Positions 1 through 6,351 of a DNA stretch of 37,397 bases are shown piece by piece. The translations under genes and the position numbers were made by a program. The notes below the pieces were generated by a model. The model had not been told where the DNA came from. It did not search any database and saw only the letters and a program-made list of their open reading frames with translations. The stretch is from JALOAR01 sp041649615 (GTDB lineage Bacteria > Patescibacteriota > Minisyncoccia > UBA6257 > Colwellbacteraceae), in contig JBAZMT010000008.1 in assembly GCA_041649615.1 (NCBI GenBank), positions 1 through 37,397 of the forward strand. Reading direction: 5' to 3'. The stretch's first letter is position 1; the number at the start of each line of letters is the position of its first letter.

Positions 1-12
1 TGAGCGCATGAC

Positions 13-193
13 GTGGCAATGGTGGCTCGACACCTTCATCATCGAGACGTGGGCCCCCACCAGGTCCTTGAACTGTTCTTCCTTGTGGCAATGGTGGCTC
101 GACACCTTCATCATCGAGACTTTTGTAGCAGGGCTGCGCGCGCGGAGGAGGCAATGCGTGGCAATGGTGGCTCGACACCTTCATCATCGAGAC
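13..193. CRISPR. CRISPR array edge: three identical 36-bp repeats
   Basis: Three perfect copies of a 36-bp repeat lie at 13-48, 85-120 and 158-193, separated by unrelated spacers of 36 bp (49-84) and 37 bp (121-157). The repeat begins GTGGCAATGG and ends CATCATCGAGAC. Its 3' part can fold as CTCGA / TCGAG with an 11-nt loop, leaving a terminal AC. Identical repeats with near-equal unique spacers of repeat length are the defining layout of a CRISPR array. The first 12 bases of the window are probably the end of another spacer, so the array continues to the left. No cas gene is visible here. The translated ORF through the array is an artefact. An alternative is a cluster of recombination or protein-binding sites, but the regular spacing argues against it. 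Confidence 0.85.
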
Positions 194-195
194 GG

Positions 196-1164
196 TTACA
201 ATAGCTTAGACGCATTACTCTTCCATAGATTAGCAACCCTAACATAACCCCTAAACACAGCGATACTCCTATGCCCGGTCTGCCTCATAGTATCTGCCTC
301 CGATTTCCCGGCGAGGATGGCCGATGTGGCGAATCCGGCTCGGAGGCTGTGCCCGGCGAACCTGGACGGGTCCAGACCGACTCGCTTCGCGGCTCGCTGC
401 ACGGTCCTCGCCACGGCTCTATCGCTCATGCGTCCAGACAGGTTCTCGCCGCGATCGATGCTCGGAAACACGGGTCCATCACTCGTGCCAGCCGCGTCGA
501 GCCAGGACCGGAGCGTGAGGACCGGGCACATGGTCTTGTCTATCGCGTATGGGATCGCCTTCTCAAGCCCCTCGCCTTCCTGATCGGTCTTTCCGCGACG
601 CACCGTGACGACGACGCCCTCGGCGACGAAGTCGAGATCGGCATGGTCAAGCGCGGCGAGTTCGGAGCGGCGAAACGCGCCGCTGAAGCCGAGCAGCAGC
701 AGCGCGCGGTCTCGCAGGCCAAGCAGGGTCTGCGGTCGAGTCGCGACCATCTGCCGAAGCTCGTCGATCGTGACGGGGTCCTTCTTGTTCGGCTTCACGC
801 CGAGGCTGCGCCGGATGCCCCGGACCGTCTCCTTCACCACGGAGGTCTGTGTCGGCGATTCGATTCCGGCCATTCTGTGCGCCTGCGAGATCGCCGCCAT
901 GGCTCGCTGTACGCTCGACACGCCGAGCTCCTCGCGGGCCATGTGCGCGGCGTACATCGCCACCGTCTCGGGTCTCGCCGGGATCGACATCAGAACGTGT
1001 TCCCGGCACCACGAGGCGAAGGCGTCGAAGTCCGACCTGTAAGCTGTGCGCGTCGCCTTCGACTTCGAAGCCTTGATGAAGTCCTTCGTCTGATCCGCGA
1101 GATCCTCGAGTTCGGTCGCGAGCGCGGCGCTCGAGTCAGGCTTTACGATGTAGGTGTTCGACAT
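196..1164 (-). CDS. Tyrosine recombinase (phage/Xer-type integrase)
   Basis: This 322-aa protein should catalyse site-specific DNA strand exchange, presumably integration, excision or genome resolution of this element. An N-terminal SAM-like core-binding domain (about residues 20-115) precedes a catalytic domain with the full family set: Arg165 in GAFRRSEL, Lys192 in RRGKTDQ, His272 and Arg275 in HSLRAG, His298 in GHRS and the nucleophile Tyr307 in FRGYVR. I chose the ATG at 1164 because GGAG lies at suitable spacing upstream; the longer reading frame would need TTG at 1176. The stop falls 2 bp beyond the last CRISPR repeat. Upstream, 23 bp from the start, is a perfect inverted repeat that may be its binding site. 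It appears intact, and the family assignment is firm; its exact reaction is inferred. Confidence 0.95.
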   Translation of the reverse strand: MSNTYIVKPDSSAALATELEDLADQTKDFIKASKSKATRTAYRSDFDAFASWCREHVLMSIPARPETVAMYAAHMAREELGVSSVQRAMAAISQAHRMAGIESPTQTSVVKETVRGIRRSLGVKPNKKDPVTIDELRQMVATRPQTLLGLRDRALLLLGFSGAFRRSELAALDHADLDFVAEGVVVTVRRGKTDQEGEGLEKAIPYAIDKTMCPVLTLRSWLDAAGTSDGPVFPSIDRGENLSGRMSDRAVARTVQRAAKRVGLDPSRFAGHSLRAGFATSAILAGKSEADTMRQTGHRSIAVFRGYVRVANLWKSNASKLL

Positions 1165-1186
1165 ACTAGACTCCAAACCGAGGTTG

Positions 1187-1244
1187 TGTCCGATAATGCT
1201 CCCTTATCGGACAGATAGATAGGAGACGTCATTGTGTCCGATAA
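1187..1244. promoter_or_regulatory. Inverted-repeat recombinase core-like site plus third half-site
   Basis: TGTCCGATAA (1187-1196) and its exact reverse complement TTATCGGACA (1204-1213) flank a 7-bp centre TGCTCCC. A third copy of TGTCCGATAA in the left-arm orientation lies at 1235-1244, overlapping the GTG start of the plus-strand gene. Arms of about 10-13 bp around a 6-8 bp crossover region are the usual form of a tyrosine-recombinase core site, and this one lies 23 bp upstream of the recombinase gene. It may be an attachment or resolution site, an operator shared by the two divergent genes, or both. No second copy of the whole site was seen in the window. Confidence 0.55.
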
Positions 1245-1545
1245 ACGACGTAGAGTCAAGCCACTTCCACAACGGTCCCAGGTCGAGATCTACCTGAGCG
1301 GAATGAGCCGAAACGGGGCGGCGGGCATGCGCAGCGCGCTGCTGCGGGTGACGCGCCTGCTTCGCGCGCCGGAAGACCTTGCGTCTTTCCCCTGGCATAG
1401 ACTGGGGCCAGAGCAGATAGAGCAGATTCGGGCCCAAATGCAGCGGATCGGCTACAAAAAGGCCACGATTGACCTTAGCATCCACGCGATCCATGGTGTA
1501 CAGAAGGCTGTCGAGGAGAGCGACGAGCCGGATCGTGAGATTTGA
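1234..1545 (+). CDS. Stand-alone core-binding (SAM-like) domain of a tyrosine recombinase
   Basis: This 103-aa protein matches the N-terminal DNA-binding domain of tyrosine recombinases: YLSGMSRNGAAGMRSALLRV, then an SFPWHRL segment, EQIRAQMQ, and a final helix with HAIHGVQKAV. It stops where the catalytic domain would begin, so no Arg-His-Arg-Tyr residues are present. Start GTG 1234 is supported by AGGAG at 1221-1225, 8 nt upstream, and the start codon overlaps a copy of the 10-bp arm sequence. It is divergent from the full recombinase across a 69-bp gap. It could be a decayed recombinase, or a selected DNA-binding partner or inhibitor that recognises the same site. The clean start and ribosome site favour a functional gene, but I cannot exclude a remnant. 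Confidence 0.7.
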   Translation: MSDKRRRVKPLPQRSQVEIYLSGMSRNGAAGMRSALLRVTRLLRAPEDLASFPWHRLGPEQIEQIRAQMQRIGYKKATIDLSIHAIHGVQKAVEESDEPDREI

Positions 1546-1594
1546 CCCTGGACCCCTACCCCCTGCGACCAAATCCTGCCGATATGGAGGCGAC

Positions 1595-1858
1595 ATGCTA
1601 GACCGTATACTCATTGCATATCTCAAGAGACACGGCTATAGTGTCAAACGAGCGAAGCGGAGGTTTGAAGACAAGCGTGGTTCCGTCATAGACATGGCGG
1701 GCCTCGCAGCGCTTGGAGTGATTGTCGGATACATGACCGAGACGCAGCGAGCCGTGATGATTGACTCGCTGAACAAGCTGTTCGTTGTGTATATGCGGGC
1801 CACGCCAGCAATCGGTGTACCGTACCGCAGCGAAGACCCAGGCAGTAAACCGAACTAA
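1595..1858 (+). CDS. Small basic protein with one possible membrane segment
   Basis: I do not recognise this 87-aa protein. The N-terminal third is strongly basic (AYLKRHGYSVKRAKRRFEDK). A hydrophobic stretch (MAGLAALGVIVGYM, about residues 34-47) follows and could be a short membrane segment, although it may also be a buried helix. The frame is open further upstream, but the ATG at 1595 is preceded by GGAGG at 1587-1590 region with correct spacing, so the short form is preferred. It lies 49 bp after the core-binding-domain gene and 10 bp before the next gene, probably in one transcript with both. Confidence 0.6.
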   Translation: MLDRILIAYLKRHGYSVKRAKRRFEDKRGSVIDMAGLAALGVIVGYMTETQRAVMIDSLNKLFVVYMRATPAIGVPYRSEDPGSKPN

Positions 1859-1868
1859 GGCGGGCAGA

Positions 1869-2252
1869 ATGATTAGCGTGAAGCGTTCCGGCCACATGGT
1901 GCTTCTATCCTGGACCAACACACCCTATGTCTGGGCGATGCGACCCAGCGTAGCCATGGCGCTCGAGTCGCAACTCTCGGATCTGCTCAAGATGCCCATG
2001 GGCATGTTTCCCAAAGCATGCATTCTCGACGATGGCTTGCCGCCGATAGGCGTAGATAAGCGATACGACGGCGTATCGGCAGGTTCGGGAGTCGTGGCTA
2101 GGCCGGTCTACTCCTTTAGTTGGGTCAGAGCGGCGCAGCAAGTCGTCAAGGCAGAGCTAGGCGAGCCGGAACTGAAAAGCTTGATCTCACAGATCAGGAA
2201 GGCGAGCCAGAGTCCTGTCGTGCTAAGTAGCACTGGAGACGAATTCGTGTAA
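1869..2252 (+). CDS. Hypothetical protein, 127 aa
   Basis: No family is recognised. The protein is mixed alpha/beta in character: an N-terminal part with short beta-like stretches (HMVLLSWTNTPYVWAM), a central PPIGVDKRYDGV segment, and an amphipathic helical C-terminus (WVRAAQQVVKAEL then ELKSLISQIRKAS). There is no signal peptide or membrane segment. The ATG at 1869 lies shortly after AAGGCGGG and 10 bp after the preceding stop; an earlier in-frame ATG at 1785 would overlap the preceding gene by 74 bases and is less likely. The stop is 8 bp before the tRNA gene, so the tRNA is probably processed from the same transcript. Confidence 0.55.
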   Translation: MISVKRSGHMVLLSWTNTPYVWAMRPSVAMALESQLSDLLKMPMGMFPKACILDDGLPPIGVDKRYDGVSAGSGVVARPVYSFSWVRAAQQVVKAELGEPELKSLISQIRKASQSPVVLSSTGDEFV

Positions 2253-2260
2253 AGGATTGA

Positions 2261-2333
2261 GTCTCCGTAGCTCAATGGATAGAGCAGCGGTTTCCTAAAC
2301 CGCCTATTGCAAGTTCGAGTCTTGCCGGGGACG
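2261..2333 (+). tRNA. tRNA-Arg (anticodon CCT)
   Basis: A complete cloverleaf can be drawn. The acceptor GTCTCCG (2261-2267) pairs with CGGGGAC (2326-2332), with one G-U pair, and G2333 is the discriminator. The D arm is GCTC / GAGC. The anticodon stem GCGGT / ACCGC (2287-2291, 2299-2303) encloses the loop TTCCTAA with anticodon CCT at 2294-2296. The T arm is GCAAG-TTCGAGT-CTTGC. The 3' CCA is not encoded. It reads AGG, a codon visible many times in the virion and polyvalent genes here, so it probably supplements a scarce host tRNA. It could also serve as an integration target relic, but no duplicate 3' tRNA fragment was seen. Confidence 0.95.
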
Positions 2334-2356
2334 CTACACTTGATCAAATTGCTCGA

Positions 2357-2374
2357 CTTGACCACGGGGTCAAG
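2357..2374 (+). promoter_or_regulatory. Small hairpin just before a strong ribosome site
   Basis: CTTGACC (2357-2363) and GGTCAAG (2368-2374) form a perfect 7-bp stem with a 4-nt loop. It lies between the tRNA 3' end and the GGAGGAGG Shine-Dalgarno of the gene starting at 2389, ending only 2 nt before that site. No T-run follows, so it is not a typical intrinsic terminator. It may define a 3' processing boundary for the tRNA or modulate translation of the downstream gene. Confidence 0.35.
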
Positions 2375-2388
2375 CCGGAGGAGGTTCC

Positions 2389-2958
2389 ATGGCATCGGTT
2401 AAAATAGACCAGACTCCACCCACTCTTGAAGCGAAGAGACAGGCTAAGGACATTGTTCGCCCCGTTATTGTAGACATCTGTCGCAGATTCCTGAAAGACA
2501 GTGAGGCAACCCGATCTACGCTAAACGACATGCTTAAGGCAGCGTATCCACTCGTCGAGCTTCATCCGCTGTTAGCGCGCCACGCGCTCCGATGCAGACT
2601 GAAGGTTACCAAGGCTCGTCCCGCAAAATGGAGCCTGATCTGCGAGGTGCAGCACGCTAACGTCAAGGGTCCCTGCTATGTATCCGCCACCTTCTCGTGG
2701 GGACCCTACAAAACCGCGTATGTGAAGGAGCCAAGATTCCCGCCAGCGCCCTCGTCAACCGGAACTGCGCCTATGTATCAGGCTCTCGTTGACTGGAACT
2801 GCGCCTACGCATCGGAATGGCGACATAGGCGTGACTGCGTCACCCTGATGAATGATGGCTTCAGACGAATAGATAGGGGGCGTAGACTCAGTGGAGAGCT
2901 ATTGGATTGCCTCTACGACATGGGATGGAACGGAATGGAGCGTAGCTATGACGACTAG
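2389..2958 (+). CDS. Hypothetical protein, 189 aa
   Basis: No family is recognised. Residues 1-75 look helical, with a basic stretch around ARHALRCRLKVTKARPAKW. The middle is beta-rich and aromatic (SATFSWGPYKTAYV), followed by a proline patch (RFPPAPSS). The C-terminal region again looks helical and has a conserved-looking WNCAYASEWRHRR segment. No signal peptide or membrane helix is present. Start ATG 2389 has a very strong GGAGGAGG site at 2377-2384. The last 11 bases overlap the next gene, implying translational coupling. It sits in the plus-strand cluster of small genes beside the recombinase, a position typical of early or accessory virus genes, but this is context only. Confidence 0.6.
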   Translation: MASVKIDQTPPTLEAKRQAKDIVRPVIVDICRRFLKDSEATRSTLNDMLKAAYPLVELHPLLARHALRCRLKVTKARPAKWSLICEVQHANVKGPCYVSATFSWGPYKTAYVKEPRFPPAPSSTGTAPMYQALVDWNCAYASEWRHRRDCVTLMNDGFRRIDRGRRLSGELLDCLYDMGWNGMERSYDD

Positions 2959-3199
2959 ACTTGACTTGACCGACATAGACCTGTTTATGGCCGACAACGT
3001 TACGACTCCGCTCGACGAGGGCAGGCATATGGTCGAGGAGCGCGCCTCGATTATGGCGGCTGACGGTGTCGAAGATGCCGATGAGAGGGCGAAGAAGTGC
3101 GTCTACGAGTATCTGTGCAGGCGTGGCCCCAGGCATGTGCTGGACGCGTTGCTCGAGCGGGACCGGCTCATAGCGGCGGGGGAGGAATCAGCTTTCTGA
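2948..3199 (+). CDS. Small acidic hypothetical protein, 83 aa
   Basis: No family is recognised. The 83-aa product is mainly helical and acidic, with MVEERASIMAADGVEDADER followed by a short basic helix ending in a LLERDRLIAAG segment. I chose ATG 2948 because it overlaps the preceding stop by 11 bases and has GGAATGGAG upstream; an earlier in-frame ATG at 2891 would extend far into the preceding gene. The 3' end overlaps the convergent 698-aa gene by 32 bases, so transcription from the two strands collides here and no terminator is visible between them. Confidence 0.6.
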   Translation: MTTRLDLTDIDLFMADNVTTPLDEGRHMVEERASIMAADGVEDADERAKKCVYEYLCRRGPRHVLDALLERDRLIAAGEESAF

Positions 3200-5264
3200 T
3201 CCGCTTCTCAACCTCTTTCAATGAAGACTTCATTATGTCATGCCTGATCCGATTGAACCCCTTGGCTTCCATCTGGTCCAGTCTCCATTGACGAATTAGG
3301 TCTTCCATCTCATCTCTCGTCGGCTCAGAACCCCGCATATGTCGCAAGAATAGCATAGCATTGCCGTCACCCATTTGGATGATTTCCTCGTCCCTTATCC
3401 ATCTATGCATCTTCCTGACCGGCTCGGGCAGTTTTAGGGTCAGGATCTCTTCCCAAGCCGCGTTCCAAGCCTCGTCCCAGGCCGCAAGTTGCTCAGTTAG
3501 CTTCTTGTACTCGGCCTTGAGCGCTCCCAGCCGCTTGGCGGCATTGGCAGCCTTGGTGACGGCTTTGGTAGTCTCGATAGACTCACCTCGCATGCATCCC
3601 GTGCCGACAACGGCGGTCTCCCCGCTCTCGAGCCTGACATGGGCATGTACCTCATGCATCCTGCCGCATCGATCGCACTCATTCTCGTGCCCACTGCCTG
3701 CGATCGGCTTGAACACGCCGTCGGCGACCTCCTCGTACTCCCTCGTATCGATGACGGAGAGGATCTCGACGATTTTGGACCCGGTTGGGTTGCTTGCTGG
3801 GTGAAACATTGTAAGATCTACTATCTCCCCAGAGAATTTTGGCTCAGTACTAACGCGAACAGTCACTATACCATCGTATCCAGCAGACGCTATCTTTTCT
3901 GACAGCTTTCTACCCTTGGCCTTGAAGTACTTTCGGAGCCTAGCCTTCCATGAATGTTCACCGTACAATTCATCGTCCAGAGTATCGGTGAGCACGATTG
4001 GATTTCTAAAAGTTATCTCGCCAGACTCATATTTGCTTTCCAACCCTCTTGGTATTGACTGCAATAACTTTGGTAGATGTGTCATATACCTACCGGCTGG
4101 CTCTATGTCTTGCTGAAACCTAGAACCGAGCCTGGGGGACTTCTCTGTCCCCCTTAGATACTCAAACGTAACCGGCGCTCCGGTGGAGAATTTTCTGCCA
4201 TACTCGTTCAATTCAGCGAGTCCTACCGACCTGATACCGATTTTTGAGCCGGTTGGGTTGCTTTTTACCATATCGCCTCCTCTGAACCCTGGGTCGACCG
4301 CTTTCCGAAACGCATATCCCTCATCGGTGAAGGTACCAGCGTCTATACTGTCCCACGAGATCTTGTCGTGAGCCATCAAGTGCTGGTACATAGCTTTCGC
4401 TACGCCGAATCTGCGATAGGCAGGCTTCACATTGACCATTTTTATCTGGTATCTGCCCTCGTAGACGCTGTAGTTGAGCTTGCCGATGGGAGAAGTATCA
4501 CCTGGCACATAGGCTAGCACGTATCCGTCCCATTGATCACGGTATAGCTGCTCTCCACCAACTTCGAAACGCAAACCCTTGGCATAGGATGGTTTGCCGT
4601 AGCCCGACACTACATGAGCCTTCGACTTTCGCAGATACCTGAGTACTTGCTGGTCAAATCGCGTCGACTCGGTCGAGACTTCGACGATCTTGTCACCCAT
4701 CCACACAGCAATGTCTTCCGATCCGAGACTCATGCGACGGAGCGTCCTGCCGTCAGAGTCGAGAGCCTTCCCGGTCTTTGGTTTCTTGGATAGGAACGAA
4801 TCGATAACCTGCTTATCTCTCGGCAGAAGGGTCGGGTTTTCTTTCACCTCACCTACCGGAACCGGCTCAGCGTCGCGTCTCAAGATGATCTCCTTCTCAT
4901 GGCCATAGGCGCGGCTCGATAGCGGCATTTCGGCCTGAGCCCAGTGGACGAGAACGTCGTCGACCGATACGCTGTAGGCGTCTGACCTTGCCCCTGGCTC
5001 AAGCGTGGACATGGAGAGCCCGGCCACGGGCTCGAATTGAGACTTCACGCGTCGATACGCGATGACATGGTCCGAATCGTGAGCGCGAAGGAAAGCCTGC
5101 CTGACATCCGCGTCGTATGCCGCCTTCTCCCTCGGCCCTAGGCTGTCATAGGCGTCGAGAAGCTCTGCCTTGGCTCTCTTGCCCTCGGAATCGGGGTAGT
5201 GGACCCAGAGTTGGACCGGGGGCCAGAGCTTGTCGAGCGCTCGGTCGAGCCAGAGCGAGGTCAT
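3168..5264 (-). CDS. Polyvalent protein: ART-like, GNAT, second ART-like and zinc-finger modules
   Basis: This 698-aa protein strings several enzyme-like modules together. Residues 60-130 fit an R-S-E ADP-ribosyltransferase pattern: Arg71/72 in AYRR, GLSMST at 82-87 and Glu123-Lys-Glu125. Residues 240-325 look like a GNAT acyltransferase, with an acetyl-CoA-binding loop RRFGVA at 284-289. Residues 360-490 resemble a second ART-like fold (FEYLRGT, GRYMTH, AGYDGIV, EIVDLTMFHP). Residues 520-560 hold a C530-x2-C533...C557 zinc-finger-like motif, followed by a coiled coil (565-620). SNPTGSKI occurs twice, at 335 and 491, exactly at module borders. Such polyvalent proteins are known from phages and plasmids and are often delivered with the genome to modify host targets. 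The domain calls are by eye; the GNAT is the firmest. It is the last gene of the minus-strand cluster. Confidence 0.7.
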   Translation of the reverse strand: MTSLWLDRALDKLWPPVQLWVHYPDSEGKRAKAELLDAYDSLGPREKAAYDADVRQAFLRAHDSDHVIAYRRVKSQFEPVAGLSMSTLEPGARSDAYSVSVDDVLVHWAQAEMPLSSRAYGHEKEIILRRDAEPVPVGEVKENPTLLPRDKQVIDSFLSKKPKTGKALDSDGRTLRRMSLGSEDIAVWMGDKIVEVSTESTRFDQQVLRYLRKSKAHVVSGYGKPSYAKGLRFEVGGEQLYRDQWDGYVLAYVPGDTSPIGKLNYSVYEGRYQIKMVNVKPAYRRFGVAKAMYQHLMAHDKISWDSIDAGTFTDEGYAFRKAVDPGFRGGDMVKSNPTGSKIGIRSVGLAELNEYGRKFSTGAPVTFEYLRGTEKSPRLGSRFQQDIEPAGRYMTHLPKLLQSIPRGLESKYESGEITFRNPIVLTDTLDDELYGEHSWKARLRKYFKAKGRKLSEKIASAGYDGIVTVRVSTEPKFSGEIVDLTMFHPASNPTGSKIVEILSVIDTREYEEVADGVFKPIAGSGHENECDRCGRMHEVHAHVRLESGETAVVGTGCMRGESIETTKAVTKAANAAKRLGALKAEYKKLTEQLAAWDEAWNAAWEEILTLKLPEPVRKMHRWIRDEEIIQMGDGNAMLFLRHMRGSEPTRDEMEDLIRQWRLDQMEAKGFNRIRHDIMKSSLKEVEKRIRKLIPPPPL

Positions 5265-5270
5265 GTCGGC

Positions 5271-5588
5271 TCACTTCCGCGTCGCGACGTAGGCCACGAG
5301 CCCGACAGCGGCTACTCCTAGGCTGGCCCAGATAAACCAGTCCGAGCCCTCTTTGGGAGCACACTTGTCGACGTATTCTCTCAACTTGGCCTCGTTGATC
5401 GTCGGGTTATACTTCAACGTAGCTGCTATTCCAGCCTCGATTCTCTCCTTTGACTCAGGCTTGCTGTTTCGTAGCTTAGAACAGATACGCTCGCTGAAAG
5501 GGCCATTGATTTCCGCAATCACTTCTGGCGGAAGCGTAAGTAGGCTCTCAATCTCGTCACCGAGACCCGAGATATCGTAGTCGTCCAT
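5271..5588 (-). CDS. Tail-anchored paralogue 3 (105 aa)
   Basis: The most divergent of three tandem paralogues. An N-terminal helical domain of about 80 residues carries the shared pattern INGPF...C..L..S, then TLKYNPT....LREYVDKC. A single hydrophobic segment (FIWASLGVAAVGLVAYVA, about residues 85-102) follows and the protein ends in TRK. There is no N-terminal signal, so it is a C-terminally anchored membrane protein; by the positive-inside rule the short basic tail would be cytoplasmic or virion-internal. ATG 5588 is chosen because the related genes start at the equivalent place; GGAAG precedes it. Its stop is 6 bp upstream of the polyvalent gene start. Function unknown; a role in the virion or entry membrane is inferred from its neighbours. 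Confidence 0.75.
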   Translation of the reverse strand: MDDYDISGLGDEIESLLTLPPEVIAEINGPFSERICSKLRNSKPESKERIEAGIAATLKYNPTINEAKLREYVDKCAPKEGSDWFIWASLGVAAVGLVAYVATRK

Positions 5589-5589
5589 G

Positions 5590-5955
5590 TCACTTCCCCT
5601 TGCGAGCGATTGCGTATACGCCCAGCCCAACGAGTCCAAGCGCACCGAGCCAGAGCCAGGGCGAGGAGGAGGAGCCTTCGATAGTCGCCCCGGAGCATTC
5701 AACGACGTAGCTCCGAAACTTCGCCACATCCAGTGTCGGGTTGTACTTCACCATTGTCGAGACGATAAGGTCAACCTCTTCCCAGGTGTAGCTGTCCTTG
5801 AAGTCTCCACTATTTCGTAGAGTATTGCACCAAGCCTCGTCCCAGGGACCATTGATCCTGGCGATATACACATCCGACATAGTAAGAGCTTCTCGCAAAG
5901 CCTCGTCGGAGAAGTTCGCCCAGTCGCTTGGATCTACCTTTTTGACATTCGCCAT
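5590..5955 (-). CDS. Tail-anchored paralogue 2 (121 aa)
   Basis: Shares with the next gene upstream (5986-6351) a C-terminal half that is almost identical, from TWEEVD through KYNPTLDVAKFRSYVVEC and GSSSSPWLWLGALGLVGLG to the end. The N-terminal half has diverged (ARINGPWDEAWCNTLRNS here). Residues about 98-116 form one membrane segment, followed by the basic tail ARKGK. Two cysteines are positioned alike in all copies (…C..L and VVEC), so an intramolecular disulfide is possible. The strong asymmetry, with a nearly invariant anchor half and a variable outer half, looks like recent duplication followed by diversification or gene conversion. Lies 1 bp from the next gene, clearly an operon member. 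Confidence 0.8.
   Translation of the reverse strand: MANVKKVDPSDWANFSDEALREALTMSDVYIARINGPWDEAWCNTLRNSGDFKDSYTWEEVDLIVSTMVKYNPTLDVAKFRSYVVECSGATIEGSSSSPWLWLGALGLVGLGVYAIARKGK
5618..5751. repeat. Direct repeat copy A (134 bp) from gene duplication
   Basis: Nearly identical to 6011-6144; I see two mismatches over 134 bases. It encodes the C-terminal half of the tail-anchored paralogues. Such high nucleotide identity indicates a recent duplication or continuing gene conversion confined to the anchor half. Confidence 0.9.
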
Positions 5956-5985
5956 TTTACCAATTCCTTTTCGATGCGTACCATG

Positions 5986-6351
5986 TCACTTTCCCTTCGC
6001 AATCACATACACGCCCAGACCAACGAGTCCAAGCGCACCGAGCCAGAGCCAGGGCGAAGAGGAGGAGCCTTCGATAGTCGCCCCGGAGCATTCAACGACG
6101 TAGCTCCGAAACTTCGCCACATCCAGTGTCGGGTTGTACTTCACGAACATGTCGACTATAGCGTCAACCTCTTCCCAGGTGTACGAGGACTTGAACCCAC
6201 CACTGTCCTTTGCCTCCTCACAAAGAGCCTCATTAAATGGGGCATTGAACTTTTCAATGATACGAGGATCCAGAGTAAACTTTTCCTTGAGAACAGCTTC
6301 TGGAACATTAACCCAAGTACTCGGGTCCATCTTGTCGATTTTCATTACCAA
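5986..6351 (-). CDS. Tail-anchored paralogue 1 (121 aa)
   Basis: First of the three tandem tail-anchored paralogues. The N-terminal 50 residues (WVNVPEAVLKEKFTLDP, then FNAPFNEALCEEAKDS) differ from copy 2, whereas the C-terminal 70 residues are nearly the same, including KYNPTLDVAKFRSYVVEC and the membrane segment WLWLGALGLVGLGVYVIA with the tail KGK. It overlaps the stop of the transglycosylase gene by 7 bases, and a GGAATTGG-like ribosome site sits upstream, a sequence shared with copy 2. The overlap ties the family to the transglycosylase, which has its own C-terminal anchor, and suggests the proteins act together at a membrane. No known family is recognised. Confidence 0.8.
   Translation of the reverse strand: MVMKIDKMDPSTWVNVPEAVLKEKFTLDPRIIEKFNAPFNEALCEEAKDSGGFKSSYTWEEVDAIVDMFVKYNPTLDVAKFRSYVVECSGATIEGSSSSPWLWLGALGLVGLGVYVIAKGK
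6011..6144. repeat. Direct repeat copy B (134 bp) from gene duplication
   Basis: Partner of 5618-5751, in the same orientation and 393 bp away. The flanking coding sequence is much more diverged. The short upstream sequence ACCAATTCCTTTTCGATGCGTA is also shared with the region ahead of the transglycosylase stop (6350 area) in part, showing that the leader of these genes was duplicated as well. Confidence 0.88.

Noticed and set aside
8..247. ORF with two repeated WQWWLDTFIIET peptides
   Set aside because: It is a translation of the CRISPR repeats and spacers; the apparent protein repeat follows the 36-bp DNA repeat.
271..1218. Long plus-strand ORF opposite the recombinase
   Set aside because: Antisense shadow of a confidently identified recombinase; Arg/Asp/His-rich with no family pattern.
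2338..2348. Palindrome TTGATCAA after the tRNA
   Set aside because: Eight-base palindromes are expected by chance; no second copy or associated feature.
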